Shown: piece after piece, positions 1 to 9,130 of the stretch
Layout: each line of letters starts with the position of its first letter
Position numbering within the stretch: position 1 is the stretch's first letter
Assembly (NCBI GenBank): GCA_022828125.1
Contig: JAJEJD010000008.1
Span: 248,001 to 312,000 of the forward strand
Direction of reading: 5' to 3'
DNA: 64,000 nucleotides
DNA from: a bacterium
GTDB lineage: Bacteria; UBA8248
Translations under genes and position numbers: made by a program
Notes under the pieces: generated by a model
Database searches by the model: none
Told to the model about the DNA's origin: nothing
Seen by the model: only the letters and a program-made list of their open reading frames with translations

Positions 1-687
1 GTCGCCATCGCCATCCCTCTGGGAATACTGGCGGCCACGCGGCCCAACTCGTTCGTCGATCACCTCTGCCGGATCGTTGTGACTATCGGGGTCTCGCTGC
101 CTACCTTCTTCACCGGGTTGTTCCTCGTCTATATTTTCTATTTTCTGCTGGGACTCTCGCCCGCTCCCCTCGGACGCCTGAGCATCATCCACATCTCTCC
201 CGACCACGTAACGGGTTTCTACCTGATCGACAGCCTCATCGCGGGTGATTTGGAGGTCTTTCGCGCAGCCCTCTCCCAGATGATTCTCCCCGCCTCGACA
301 CTGGCGATTTTTGCCCTGGCCCCGCTCGCGCGGATGACGAGAGCCGCGATGCTGGGGGTGCTGTCGAGCGACTACGTGCGCACGGCGCGGGCGAGCGGCT
401 TATCAAGCCGGACGGTGCTCTGGGTCTATGCCTTTCAAAACGCCATGCTTCCCGTTCTCACCACGCTCGGGATGGTGTTCTCATTCCTGCTGGGGGCAAA
501 CGTTCTGGTCGAGAAAGTCTTCGCCTGGCCGGGCATCGGCTCGTTCGCCATCGAGGCCCTCATCGCCTCGGACTACGCCGCCGTGCAGGGGTTCGTTCTG
601 GCCATGGCGTTGATGTACGTGCTCCTGAACCTGGCGATCGACATCCTCTATACGGTGGTCGATCCGCGTATCGGGCTGGAAGGCTGA
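1..687 (+). CDS. Dipeptide/oligopeptide ABC transporter permease (DppB/OppB type), 5' truncated
   Basis: Inner-membrane permease of a peptide-type ABC importer. The frame is open from base 1 (reading VAIAIPLGILAA) and no start lies in the window, so the N-terminal part, including the first membrane segment, is missing. The visible 228 residues hold several hydrophobic segments and the EAA-type loop (RTARASGLSSRTVLWVYAFQNA) that docks on the ATPase. It ends 2 bp before the second permease and heads a four-gene operon with dppC-, dppD- and dppF-like genes. The substrate-binding protein is not in view and was probably upstream, so the substrate (peptide, nickel, glutathione, opine) cannot be stated. 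Confidence 0.92.
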   Translation, partial: VAIAIPLGILAATRPNSFVDHLCRIVVTIGVSLPTFFTGLFLVYIFYFLLGLSPAPLGRLSIIHISPDHVTGFYLIDSLIAGDLEVFRAALSQMILPASTLAIFALAPLARMTRAAMLGVLSSDYVRTARASGLSSRTVLWVYAFQNAMLPVLTTLGMVFSFLLGANVLVEKVFAWPGIGSFAIEALIASDYAAVQGFVLAMALMYVLLNLAIDILYTVVDPRIGLEG

Positions 688-689
688 AC

Positions 690-1535
690 GTGAGCGCCCA
701 TCTCCGGCACCTGCGCTACGTGATGGGGGAGAATCCCGTCACGCTTTTCTCGTTCGTCCTTTTCTTTTTGCTGTTGGTTCTCGGTTTGTTCGGCCCCTGG
801 CTTGCGCCCTATGATCCCCTCGCCAGCGACACGGCCAACGCTCTCAAGCCGCCTTCTTGGGCGCACCCGTTCGGCACCGACAATCTGGGGCGAGACGTTT
901 TCAGCCGCGTGATCACGGCCACGCGGCTCGACCTCGCGATATCCGTGGCGGCCGTTTCGCTCTCCTTCGTCGCGGGGAGCGTCGCCGGCGTTTGCGCAGG
1001 CTATTTTGGAGGGGTGACGGACAAGCTCATCAGTCGTCTCACCGACACCATCATGGCGTTTCCCCTTTTCGTGCTGGCCATGGGTATCGTATCGGCTCTG
1101 GGAAACACGATTGAGAACATCGTCTACACGACGGCGGTCATCAACTTCCCCTTCTATGCGCGCGTGGCGCGGGCCGAGGCGAATTCGCGCCGTGAAGCGG
1201 GGTTCGTGGAAGCGGCGCGCCTCTCGGGGAATGGACACGGCCGGATCCTGCTCTTTCACATGGGACCCAACATCATGCCGCCGATGATGGTCCAGATATC
1301 GCTGAACATGGGTTACGCCATACTGAACGCGGCGGGACTCTCCTTCATCGGCCTCGGCGTCCGGCCCCCGACTCCCGAGTGGGGCATCATGGTGGCCGAG
1401 GGAGCCAAGTTCATCGTCTCGGGCGAGTGGTGGCTGGCCATTTTCCCGGGAGCTGCCCTGATGCTCGCCGTGCTGTGCTTCAACCTCCTGGGCGACGGCC
1501 TCCGCGATCTGATCGACCCGAGAATGAGGACGTGA
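690..1535 (+). CDS. Dipeptide/oligopeptide ABC transporter permease (DppC/OppC type)
   Basis: Second inner-membrane permease of the importer, 281 residues, the usual length for the family. A GTG start at 690 follows a GGAAGG ribosome site by about 8 nt. The N-terminal cytoplasmic stretch leads into a long first membrane segment (residues about 17-40), followed by the family hallmark HPFGTDNLGRDVFSRV, which precedes the BPD_transp domain. The EAA loop (EAARLSGNGHGRILLFHMGPN) is clear. It overlaps the next ATPase start by one base (TGATG), showing translational coupling. Confidence 0.95.
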   Translation: MSAHLRHLRYVMGENPVTLFSFVLFFLLLVLGLFGPWLAPYDPLASDTANALKPPSWAHPFGTDNLGRDVFSRVITATRLDLAISVAAVSLSFVAGSVAGVCAGYFGGVTDKLISRLTDTIMAFPLFVLAMGIVSALGNTIENIVYTTAVINFPFYARVARAEANSRREAGFVEAARLSGNGHGRILLFHMGPNIMPPMMVQISLNMGYAILNAAGLSFIGLGVRPPTPEWGIMVAEGAKFIVSGEWWLAIFPGAALMLAVLCFNLLGDGLRDLIDPRMRT

Positions 1536-2506
1536 TGGAATCCCGGAACCCTCTTCTCGCCGTCGATAATCTCTCGCTCGAATTCCGCACGCGCACAGGC
1601 GTCGTCAAGGCGCTCGAGAACGTCAGCTTCGAGATCAAAAAGGGGGAGACGGTCGGCGTCGTCGGCGAGAGCGGCTCGGGCAAGTCCGTGATGTCTTACG
1701 CCATCATGGGCATTTCCGATCCGGCGGCGAGAATCACCTCGGGCCGGATTGTCTTTGGGGGTATTTCTCTGTTCGAAAAATCCGGGCAAGAACTGCAGGA
1801 GATGCGCGGGCGCGAGATATCCATGATCTTCCAAAGCCCGAGAACTGCGCTGAACCCCATCCGGACCATCGGCAGTCAACTGGAGGACGTCATCTATCGC
1901 CACAGCAGCTTCCGCGGCCGGCAGATTCGCGGGCGAGCGCTCGATCTGCTCAACCAGGTCCACATCCCCGACCCGGAAAAGCGCTACCGCGCCTATCCGT
2001 TCGAACTCTCCGGCGGCATGTGCCAGCGCGTGATGATTGCGATCGCCATCTCCTCCAACCCCTGGCTCCTGATAGCGGACGAACCCGTAACGGGTCTGGA
2101 CGTAACGACCCAGGCGTCGATCATGGACCTTATCAAGGACGCCGCGCGTGAGAGAAACATGGGAACGATCCTCATCACTCACGACCTCGGCCTCGCCGCG
2201 GAATACTGCGACAGGATAATCGTCATGCACTCGGGACACGTGGTCGAAGTGGCCGATACCGAACGCTTGTTCATGCGTCCGCGGCATCCCTACACGGCGA
2301 AACTCATCGGAGCCACGCCGAATGCGAGCAGAGACCTCGCCGAGCTTTCTTCGATTCCCGGCAACCTGCCGGATCTGCGCGCGGAACTCCCAGCTTGCCG
2401 CTACAGCGAGCGGTGCGAACACCTCAAAGAGGATTGTCTCGAGCCGCCGCTTCCTCGCCTGGAGACCGAAGCGGGCCATCTCGTCGCCTGCCGGTACCCT
2501 CTCTGA
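1535..2506 (+). CDS. Peptide ABC transporter ATPase, DppD/OppD type
   Basis: Cytoplasmic ATPase of the importer, 323 residues. Visible motifs are Walker A GESGSGKS (44-51), Q-loop Q100, signature LSGGM (158-162) and Walker B LLIADEP (178-184). The C-terminal extension has the cysteine-rich peptide-ATPase signature (CRYSERC, then two more Cys). The ATG at 1535 is chosen because it overlaps the upstream stop in TGATG, although the frame is open further upstream. It overlaps the next gene in the same way. It should form a heterodimer with the following DppF-like ATPase. Confidence 0.95.
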   Translation: MESRNPLLAVDNLSLEFRTRTGVVKALENVSFEIKKGETVGVVGESGSGKSVMSYAIMGISDPAARITSGRIVFGGISLFEKSGQELQEMRGREISMIFQSPRTALNPIRTIGSQLEDVIYRHSSFRGRQIRGRALDLLNQVHIPDPEKRYRAYPFELSGGMCQRVMIAIAISSNPWLLIADEPVTGLDVTTQASIMDLIKDAARERNMGTILITHDLGLAAEYCDRIIVMHSGHVVEVADTERLFMRPRHPYTAKLIGATPNASRDLAELSSIPGNLPDLRAELPACRYSERCEHLKEDCLEPPLPRLETEAGHLVACRYPL

Positions 2507-3564
2507 TGGCCTTGCTCCAAACCGTCGACCTCCTGAAGAAGTTCCCGATCCGCCCGAGCGGCGCGATGGGAAGGGTCTGGAATTCGCTGCGGGGCATGGG
2601 GGCCGATGAACGAGACGAAGCGGGATATCTTCACGCCGTAGACGGCGTGACTTTCACGATCGAAGCGGGGGAGAGCGTCGGCCTCGTCGGCGAGTCCGGC
2701 TGCGGGAAGTCCACCCTCGCCCGCTTGATCGCCCGCCTGCAGGACCCGACATCGGGCGCCATCGCCTTCGAGGGCAGGAACATCGGAGGGATTCCGGCGA
2801 GCCGTTTCATCCAGGGCGAGAAGCGCCGGAAAATCCAGATGGTTTTTCAGGACCCCACGGAAAGCCTGAATCCCGGGTTCACCACTTTTCGGGCGGTTGC
2901 CGACCCGCTCTTGCGCCTGGGGGGGATGCGCAGCGGCCCTGAGCTCAGAAAGCGCGTGGAGGAACTCTGCGCTCTGGTGGGTCTCGCCCCCGAATTTCTG
3001 ACCCGTTATCCGCATCAGCTCTCAGGCGGTCAGAAGGCGCGGGTCGGTATCGCACGAGCGATAGCGCTCGAGCCATCGCTCCTCATTCTGGACGAGCCCA
3101 CCTCGGCCCTGGACGTTTCGGTTCAGGCGGTCATCCTGCATCTTCTCGAAGATCTGAAGAACCGCCTCGGGATGAGCTACCTGTTCGTCTCCCATGACCT
3201 GAACGTCGTCCGGCTGCTCTGCCAACGGGTGCTGGTGATGTATCTCGGCAAAATCGTGGAGGCCGGGCCCACCCGGGAAATCCTGCGTCATCCCCGCCAT
3301 CCCTACACCCGGGCGCTCCTCTCCGCCATACCCGCCATCAACACGAACGAGCGCACCGAACGGGTGCGATTGACCGGCGAGCCGATGAGTCCCATCGATC
3401 CTTCCCCGCACCTTTGCCGTTTTTACAGCCGTTGTCCCCAAAGAGAAGAGAGGTGCCGAGTGGAAATGCCGATGCTGACGCCTTACCCCGGCGGAATCGA
3501 GGCTGCCTGCCATTTTCCATCGGAGAAACGGGAAAATATCGGGACACAAACGACTGTTTCCTGA
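2506..3564 (+). CDS. Peptide ABC transporter ATPase, DppF/OppF type
   Basis: Second ATPase of the importer, 352 residues. Walker A GESGCGKS is at 62-69, with signature LSGGQKARVGIARA and Walker B LLILDEPTSALD downstream. The C-terminal oligopeptide-ATPase domain carries the expected spaced cysteines (CRFYSRCPQREERC). The ATG at 2506 overlaps the previous stop by one base. An insert at residues 15-40 between the first strand and the Walker A region is slightly longer than in DppD, as usual for DppF. It is the last gene of the operon; the next gene starts about 190 bp downstream. Confidence 0.95.
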   Translation: MALLQTVDLLKKFPIRPSGAMGRVWNSLRGMGADERDEAGYLHAVDGVTFTIEAGESVGLVGESGCGKSTLARLIARLQDPTSGAIAFEGRNIGGIPASRFIQGEKRRKIQMVFQDPTESLNPGFTTFRAVADPLLRLGGMRSGPELRKRVEELCALVGLAPEFLTRYPHQLSGGQKARVGIARAIALEPSLLILDEPTSALDVSVQAVILHLLEDLKNRLGMSYLFVSHDLNVVRLLCQRVLVMYLGKIVEAGPTREILRHPRHPYTRALLSAIPAINTNERTERVRLTGEPMSPIDPSPHLCRFYSRCPQREERCRVEMPMLTPYPGGIEAACHFPSEKRENIGTQTTVS

Positions 3565-3755
3565 GAAACGCTCGACGAAACCGGTGCAGACGATGATCTC
3601 CCCCTGCGCGGCTGCGTCTGCCGTCAAGACATGCCGCGCTCGCCCGTATCCGATCCGCCCATATCATGCGGCCTCCCCCGAGAGAGTCGTTGCCCGCCCG
3701 TGCGCGTTGCGCGTATACTGCGGGCGTCGGAATCCCCCAACCGTGAGGCTGAGCC

Positions 3756-4559
3756 TTGAGCGAGAACAAAAGCGGTTTCGAGCGCGCGGTAGAGGTCATG
3801 GCCCGCCTCAGAGCGCCGGACGGCTGCCCCTGGGACAAGGAGCAGGACCACCAGAGCCTCAAGCCCTACCTCATAGAGGAAGCCTACGAGGTGATGGAGG
3901 CCATCGAGGCGGGCGACCCCGCCATGCTCAAGGAGGAGTTGGGCGACCTCCTGCTTCAGGTGCTCTTCCACTGCCGACTCGCCGAGGAGAAGGGCCTCTT
4001 CGACGCCGACGGGGCCGCCCGCGCCCTCGCGCAGAAGATGATCGACCGCCACCCCCACGTGTTCGAGGACGCCCTGGCCGAAACCAGCGGCGAAGTGCTC
4101 AGGAACTGGGAGATCAGCAAGAGAAAGGCGCGCGCGGTGGATGAGAACGGCGCGGCCTCCATCCTCGACGGCGTCCCCGCCGCCATGCCCGCGCTCCAGC
4201 GCGCCCAGAGGCTTCAGGGAAAGGCCTCGCGGGTAGGCTTCGACTGGCCGGACGCGGCCGGCGCGGCGGAGAAGGTGGAAGAAGAATGGGCGGAGCTCAA
4301 GGCGGCGATGCGGAAAGGAGACCGAGAAGCGCTGGAGCAGGAGGTGGGCGATCTTCTCTTCGCCGCCGTGAACCTCTCCCGAAAGCTCGAGGTGAGCGCC
4401 GAGGGAGCGGCCCGCGCCTGCATCGCGCGCTTCACCGAGCGGTTTCACCATATGGAACAAGCGCTGCGCGCCCAGGGACTCTCGCCCGAGGACGTGACGC
4501 TCGAAGAGCTCGAAGCGCTTTGGAATGAAGCGAAAAAAGCCGGGAGGAGCCAGGGCTGA
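3756..4559 (+). CDS. mazG: Nucleoside triphosphate pyrophosphohydrolase MazG
   Basis: Hydrolyses (d)NTPs to NMP and PPi, a house-cleaning and stress role in the cytoplasm. Its 267 residues match the tandem-domain MazG of E. coli in length. The first MazG domain has GCPWDKEQ, the EEAYEVMEAIE motif and the ELGDLLLQVLFH metal-binding helix. The second repeats this as EEEWAELKAAM and EVGDLLFAAVNL. An in-frame stop just upstream (3744) leaves TTG at 3756 as the longest possible start, and its ribosome site is weak. It stands between the transporter operon and recD2. Confidence 0.94.
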   Translation: MSENKSGFERAVEVMARLRAPDGCPWDKEQDHQSLKPYLIEEAYEVMEAIEAGDPAMLKEELGDLLLQVLFHCRLAEEKGLFDADGAARALAQKMIDRHPHVFEDALAETSGEVLRNWEISKRKARAVDENGAASILDGVPAAMPALQRAQRLQGKASRVGFDWPDAAGAAEKVEEEWAELKAAMRKGDREALEQEVGDLLFAAVNLSRKLEVSAEGAARACIARFTERFHHMEQALRAQGLSPEDVTLEELEALWNEAKKAGRSQG

Positions 4560-4638
4560 ACTGACCCTCGCCCGAACTTCGGCCCTGCGTATCCGGTGAC
4601 AACCGCCCCGCCCGCCCGGACGAAACCAGGATCGACCC

Positions 4639-7119
4639 ATGACGCGCAAACCGAGAACACCGCGCCCCGGAAGAAGGACCCCTCCTCCCCAGGCGGGCCT
4701 CTTCCCGCAAGACGGCACCGAACTGACCGGCGCGGTGGAGCGGGTCCGCTTCCGCGCGGAGGACACCGGCTACAGCGTCCTGCTCGTCCAGCCGGACAAC
4801 GAGGATTTCCCGCGCGTGGCCGTTGTGGGTTATCTTTCATCCATTCGCGAGGGCGAGCGCGTCCGCTTCGAGGGCGCCTGGAAGGATCATCCCAGGTTCG
4901 GCCGCCAGTTTCACGCCGAACTCGCCCGCCCGCTGGCGCCCACGACAATCGAGGGTATCGAAAAGTACCTGGCATCGGGCATCGTGAAGAACATCGGCCC
5001 CGCGCTGGCCAGGAGAATCGTGGCGCGCTTCGGCGAGAAATCCCTCGATATCCTCGACAGCCACCCCGAGCGCCTCATGGAAGTCGCCGGCTTGGGTGCG
5101 AAGAAGCTCGAAGCCATCGTCGAGAGCTGGAAGAGCCAGAGCGAGGTCAAGGAGATCATGCTCTTCCTGCGTCAATACGACATCCCGCTTCATCTATCGG
5201 AGAAGATTCTCAGAACCTACGGAGAGGCGTCCATACGGATTCTGCGAGAAGACCCCTACCGACTGGCGTCAGAGATTCACGGCGTGGGCTTCAAGAGCGC
5301 GGATCGCATTGCGCAGAAACTGGGAATCCCCGCGGACTCGCCCAAACGCCTCGCGGCGGGAGCCGTCTACGTACTCAACCAGCTCGCCGAGCGCGAGGGC
5401 CACTGCTTTCTGCCCTATGGGGATCTGATGGAGACCGCCGCCGAGATGCTCGAAACCGAAGCCGATGCCCTCACCCCGGTTCTCGAGAACCTGGGCCAGG
5501 GCGGCTCGGTGGTGATCGAATCGGCGAACATGGTCGAGAACCTCGCTTCTGCAGAGGGCAAGCGCGTCTACGCGCGTCCGCTCTATGCCGCGGAATGCGA
5601 GGTCGCCCGCCGGCTCGCGGCGCTCATACGTACGCCGCGCGACGATGCGCGTCTCGAGGCCGCCATGCGGGGACAGGGAGCACCCGGAACCACGACGGAA
5701 GAGCGCCTCGGCCATCTCGCCCGGCGTGCGCTCGAAGGCGGCAAGGCGACGAAGGATCAGGGTGCGGCCATCGAGGGCGCGCTCACGCAGAAGGTGCTCA
5801 TCGTCACGGGCGGTCCCGGCACCGGCAAGACGACCATCGTGAGCGCCGTCACGAACCTCTATACGAAACTGGGCCTCCAGGTCATCCTCGGCGCGCCCAC
5901 GGGCCGGGCGGCCAAGCGCCTCTCAGAAGTCACCGGCCACGAGGCGGCCACCATCCACAGGCTGCTCGAATACAGCTGGCACTCGGGCGGCTTCACCCGC
6001 GACGCGGAAAACCCGCTTACGGGCGACATCGTGATCATCGATGAGGCCTCGATGCTCGACGTGCACCTGACGGCCCATCTGCTGCGCGCGGTGCCCGATC
6101 AGGCGACGCTCGTCCTGGTGGGCGACGTGGATCAGCTTCCCTCCGTGGGGCCCGGGAACGTCCTGAGTGACGCCATCACCTCCGAGACCCTGCCCGTGGC
6201 GCGGCTTACGGAAGTCTTCCGCCAGGCGCAGGAGAGCCTCATCGTCGAAAACGCCCACCGCGTGAACCGCGGCGAGATGCCCCGAAACGGCAAGGGGGAA
6301 AAAGAAGACGCGCCGCTCGATTACTACTTCATCGAGGAGAGCGAGGCGGAGCGCTGCGCTGACCTCATCATCGAACTGTGCCGCGAGCGCATTCCCGAGC
6401 GGTTCAGAATCGACGCCATCGCCGATCTCCAGGTCATCTCCCCCATGCAGCGCGGCGTGCTCGGCGTGCAGAGCCTGAACGCGCGCTTACAGGAGGCGCT
6501 CAACCCAGCCGGAAGCGCGCCCGCGCTCCAGAGCGGAGGCCGGACGTTCCGCACCGGCGACAAGCTCATCCAGGTTCGCAACAACTACGACAAGGACGTG
6601 TTCAACGGCGATATCGGCGTCGTCAAGAGCGTCGCGCCCGAGGATGGGAGCATTCGCGCCGCTTTCGATTCGAACATCGTCGAATATACGCGAGGCGCGC
6701 TCGATGAGGTGATGCACGCCTACGCCATCACCGTCCACAAGAGCCAGGGGAGCGAATACCCCGCCGTCGTCATCCCGCTCCACACCCAGCACTTCCCGAT
6801 GCTGCAGAGAAACCTCGTCTACACCGCCCTCACGCGGGCGAAGCGTCTGGCGGTATTCGTCGGGGCGAAAAAGGCGCTCGGCATGGCGGTAGGAAACGCG
6901 CGCGTGAGGAGGCGCTGGAGCGGTTTGCCGGAAAGAATCCGCCGCGAGGCGAAACTCGCCCCGCTTCTCAAGGAGGCCTCCCCCGCCCCGCAGGATGCGG
7001 ACGCGGACGAGGCGAAATTCGCAGAAGGCGCCCCGCCGGATGCTCTTTATGAGGACGAAGCGATCGAGAGCGATTCCCCGCCCGAGAGTGAACTGACCTA
7101 CCACCCCTTGGATGAGTAA
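4639..7119 (+). CDS. recD2: RecD2 family ATP-dependent DNA helicase
   Basis: 5'-3' superfamily 1 helicase of the RecD2 type, which works outside RecBCD. It has 826 residues. After a basic, Pro-rich leader (1-25) comes an OB-like region (25-95), then tandem helix-hairpin-helix motifs (about 112-165; NIGPALARRIV and VAGLGAKKLEA). Walker A GGPGTGKT is near residue 392, the DEAS Walker B near 470, and the C-terminal helicase motif YAITVHKSQGSEYP near 694. An acidic tail (about 775-826) is likely unstructured. No recB or recC is adjacent, consistent with RecD2. It ends 67 bp before the convergent microprotein gene. Confidence 0.95.
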   Translation: MTRKPRTPRPGRRTPPPQAGLFPQDGTELTGAVERVRFRAEDTGYSVLLVQPDNEDFPRVAVVGYLSSIREGERVRFEGAWKDHPRFGRQFHAELARPLAPTTIEGIEKYLASGIVKNIGPALARRIVARFGEKSLDILDSHPERLMEVAGLGAKKLEAIVESWKSQSEVKEIMLFLRQYDIPLHLSEKILRTYGEASIRILREDPYRLASEIHGVGFKSADRIAQKLGIPADSPKRLAAGAVYVLNQLAEREGHCFLPYGDLMETAAEMLETEADALTPVLENLGQGGSVVIESANMVENLASAEGKRVYARPLYAAECEVARRLAALIRTPRDDARLEAAMRGQGAPGTTTEERLGHLARRALEGGKATKDQGAAIEGALTQKVLIVTGGPGTGKTTIVSAVTNLYTKLGLQVILGAPTGRAAKRLSEVTGHEAATIHRLLEYSWHSGGFTRDAENPLTGDIVIIDEASMLDVHLTAHLLRAVPDQATLVLVGDVDQLPSVGPGNVLSDAITSETLPVARLTEVFRQAQESLIVENAHRVNRGEMPRNGKGEKEDAPLDYYFIEESEAERCADLIIELCRERIPERFRIDAIADLQVISPMQRGVLGVQSLNARLQEALNPAGSAPALQSGGRTFRTGDKLIQVRNNYDKDVFNGDIGVVKSVAPEDGSIRAAFDSNIVEYTRGALDEVMHAYAITVHKSQGSEYPAVVIPLHTQHFPMLQRNLVYTALTRAKRLAVFVGAKKALGMAVGNARVRRRWSGLPERIRREAKLAPLLKEASPAPQDADADEAKFAEGAPPDALYEDEAIESDSPPESELTYHPLDE

Positions 7120-7133
7120 CCGAGGTTAGACGC

Positions 7134-7162
7134 AAAAAGCCCCCGTCCCGAAGGACGGGGGC
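7134..7162 (-). terminator. Rho-independent terminator of the first microprotein gene
   Basis: A perfect 10-bp stem (gcccccgtcc / ggacgggggc) with a CGAA loop. Read on the minus strand it is followed by a T run (complement of aaaaa at 7134-7138). It lies 25 bp beyond the stop at 7187. Confidence 0.85.
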
Positions 7163-7186
7163 GGAGCAGCCGGTGGGAGGCCGGGG

Positions 7187-7402
7187 TTACTTTGCCGTCC
7201 GCTCGATAAGCGTCCTGAGCGCAGTCATCGACTCATCGTGCTTTTTCATGACCTCCTCATGCCGTCTTGCGCTCTCTCTTTCCCTGAACTCCGAGGCGCG
7301 GCTCATCTGCTTCAAGCCCATCAGGATGAGGGCGCATTGCGCCAGGCCGATGAGGGACTGCACCGCGTAGAACCCGAGCGTCGCGATTTGAAAAGTCGTC
7401 AC
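7187..7402 (-). CDS. Membrane-anchored coiled-coil microprotein (short paralogue)
   Basis: A 71-residue protein of unknown function. The N-terminal half (residues 3-30) is one hydrophobic segment (FQIATLGFYAVQSLIGLAQCALILMGL). The C-terminal half is highly charged and helical, with two HE/DxxM heptad units (RRHEEVM, KKHDESM). It starts with GTG in the frame VTTFQIATL. A near-identical design follows upstream at 7651-7932, so this is one of two tandem copies. Each copy has its own terminator, so they look like independent transcription units. I recognise no named family; the design suggests an inner-membrane protein with a cytoplasmic or periplasmic coiled coil. Confidence 0.75.
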   Translation of the reverse strand: MTTFQIATLGFYAVQSLIGLAQCALILMGLKQMSRASEFRERESARRHEEVMKKHDESMTALRTLIERTAK

Positions 7403-7596
7403 TTGTCTCTCTCCTCGGGTCTTTTGTACTCATCCTGCGAACTCCACGGCCTCGCGTTCCATGGCCCGCAATCCTGACTATAACACTATCCCCTTTCGCG
7501 CTCCCCCGCAAGATTCGGCTCTTCGCGCGACTCAAGGCCTAACCGCCACCTGGAGAGATTCCCAAAACAGATGATGGTCAGAGAACCATCAAGCAA

Positions 7597-7625
7597 CAAA
7601 AAACCCCCATCCCGGAGGACGGGGG
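7597..7625 (-). terminator. Rho-independent terminator of the second microprotein gene
   Basis: A 9-bp stem (cccccatcc / ggacggggg, one G-U pair on the minus strand) with a CGGA loop, then six T on the minus strand. It is nearly identical to the hairpin at 7134-7162, so the duplicated unit includes the terminator. Confidence 0.82.
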
Positions 7626-7650
7626 CGGAGTAGCCGACGGGAAGTAGAGG

Positions 7651-7932
7651 TTACTTCCCTGTCCGCTCGATGAGCGTCTTGAGTGCGGTCATCGACTCCT
7701 CATGTTTTTTCATGTTTTCCTCATGATTTTTCATGGTCTCTTCGTGCCGCCTCGCCCCCTCCCTCATGACTTCCTCGTGCCGTCTTGCGCTCTCTCTTTC
7801 CCTGAGCTCCGAGGCGCGCTCCATCTGTCTCAAGCCCTTCCATATCAGGAGACACTGAACGCTTCCTACACCGAGAGCTATTGCGCTCTGAATGCCCAAT
7901 GCCACCAGCGTCGCGATTTGAAAAGTCGTCAC
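7651..7932 (-). CDS. Membrane-anchored coiled-coil microprotein (long paralogue)
   Basis: A 93-residue paralogue of the 7187-7402 protein, unknown function. A GTG start at 7932 is preceded by AAGGAGGAA, and both copies share the VTTFQIATL start. The hydrophobic N-terminus (3-32) is followed by a charged helix in which the H-E-E-x-M unit occurs four times (HEEVM, HEETM, HEENM, HEESM) against two in the short copy. Both end with almost the same TAL-TLIERT-K tail. The frame is open further upstream to 8052, but that extension is not shared with the paralogue and I exclude it. Confidence 0.75.
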   Translation of the reverse strand: MTTFQIATLVALGIQSAIALGVGSVQCLLIWKGLRQMERASELRERESARRHEEVMREGARRHEETMKNHEENMKKHEESMTALKTLIERTGK

Positions 7933-8067
7933 TTCCTTCCTCCTTGCGAGTCCACCAACAAAAAATCGAACAACCTCGTGGACCCAGAGCGCCCTGCCCT
8001 GCGTTGCTCGCTTTCCCAGAAAAATACTAATCTCTTTCGCGCTCGACCGCAAGATTCGGGTTTGTGA

Positions 8068-9102
8068 TCAGGGTTTGAGCACAACTTTCAGTGATTCGCC
8101 CGCCTCGGCGACGAGGCGGAAGCCCTCTTGCGCCTTTGCGAGCGGGAGCCTGTGGGTGATCATACCCTCGACATCGATGCGGCCGACGCGTATGAGCGCG
8201 AGCGCTTCTTCCAGATCGAGCGGGGCTGCGCCGTAGGTGGTGGTGACGGCGATCTGCTCGCTCCAGATGCGGTTCAGGTCCATCTCGGGGCGATGACCCG
8301 GCGGCGTGGGAGCGAAAAGCTGCAAGACGCCGCAGGTCGCGACGCACGCGAGGGCCGTCTCAAGAGCTTCGGGCGCCCCCGCGCACAGGACGACGCGGTC
8401 CGCCAGGCGGCCCTCGTTCGCCTCACGCAAGGCCTCGGCCATATTTTCGCACGGGGAAAGCGCGCGCGCCCCGAACCGCTCGGCGGCCTTGAGGCGCCAG
8501 GGATGGATATCCGCCGCGAAGACGGCTCCCGCTCCCAGGAGGCGCGCCGCCTGCACGTGCAGCAGTCCCGACATACCGCTTCCCACCACGAGGACGGAGA
8601 GGCCCGGCGTCATACGAAAACGCCGCCAGCCGCGCAGGACGCAGCCCAATGGCTCGACGAAAACGCCCGCATCGTCGGACACCGCATCGGGCAGGCGGAA
8701 CGTCCCCCGTTCCACGTTGACGGCGGGCAGACGGATGAACTCGGCGAAACCGCCCGGGTCGAAATTTGTAGCTTTCAGCATCTCACAAGCCGTGTGGTCG
8801 CCGCGCAGGCAGAGTGCGCAGCGGTTACAGGGCACGTGATGGGTGACGCAGACGCGATCGCCTGCGCGGAAGCCCTCCACCCCCTCGCCGGCTTCTACCA
8901 CGACGCCCGTCACCTCGTGGCCCAGAACGCGCGGCGCGCTCCTGACACGGTACCACTCCATGACGTCGCTGCCGCAGATGCCGCTTGCGCGCGTCTCGAC
9001 CAAAAGCTCGCCCGCTCCGGCGCGGGGCTTTTCCACTTCTTCGATCCGCACGTCGTCGTTTCGGTAATACACCGCCGCTCGCATGATTTCCGCCATGTTC
9101 AT
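8068..9102 (-). CDS. Zinc-dependent medium-chain alcohol/polyol dehydrogenase
   Basis: NAD(P)-dependent oxidation of a secondary alcohol or polyol; 344 residues, the family's usual length. Catalytic zinc ligands are Cys43 and the GHE motif at 61-63. The structural zinc site is complete (Cys92, 95, 98, 106 in CNRCALCLRGDHTAC). The Rossmann glycine motif (VVGSGMSGLLH) lies near 172. It resembles sorbitol/threonine dehydrogenase and galactitol dehydrogenase types; the exact substrate is not visible. ATG codons at 9102 and 9096 both fit the GGAAG ribosome site. It lies 28 bp downstream of the aldolase gene, likely in one operon, suggesting a sugar-alcohol or keto-sugar substrate. Confidence 0.92.
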   Translation of the reverse strand: MNMAEIMRAAVYYRNDDVRIEEVEKPRAGAGELLVETRASGICGSDVMEWYRVRSAPRVLGHEVTGVVVEAGEGVEGFRAGDRVCVTHHVPCNRCALCLRGDHTACEMLKATNFDPGGFAEFIRLPAVNVERGTFRLPDAVSDDAGVFVEPLGCVLRGWRRFRMTPGLSVLVVGSGMSGLLHVQAARLLGAGAVFAADIHPWRLKAAERFGARALSPCENMAEALREANEGRLADRVVLCAGAPEALETALACVATCGVLQLFAPTPPGHRPEMDLNRIWSEQIAVTTTYGAAPLDLEEALALIRVGRIDVEGMITHRLPLAKAQEGFRLVAEAGESLKVVLKP

Positions 9103-9130
9103 ACTTCCTGCGTCGCGAGCCGAAACTCAA

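Noticed and set aside
1313-2479. A 388-codon minus-strand frame opposite the peptide-transporter genes
   Set aside because: It crosses dppC- and dppD-like genes and encodes no recognisable domain.
7187-7932. A toxin-antitoxin pair for the two microproteins
   Set aside because: The two proteins are paralogues of each other with separate terminators, so a toxin plus its unrelated antitoxin is not the right model.
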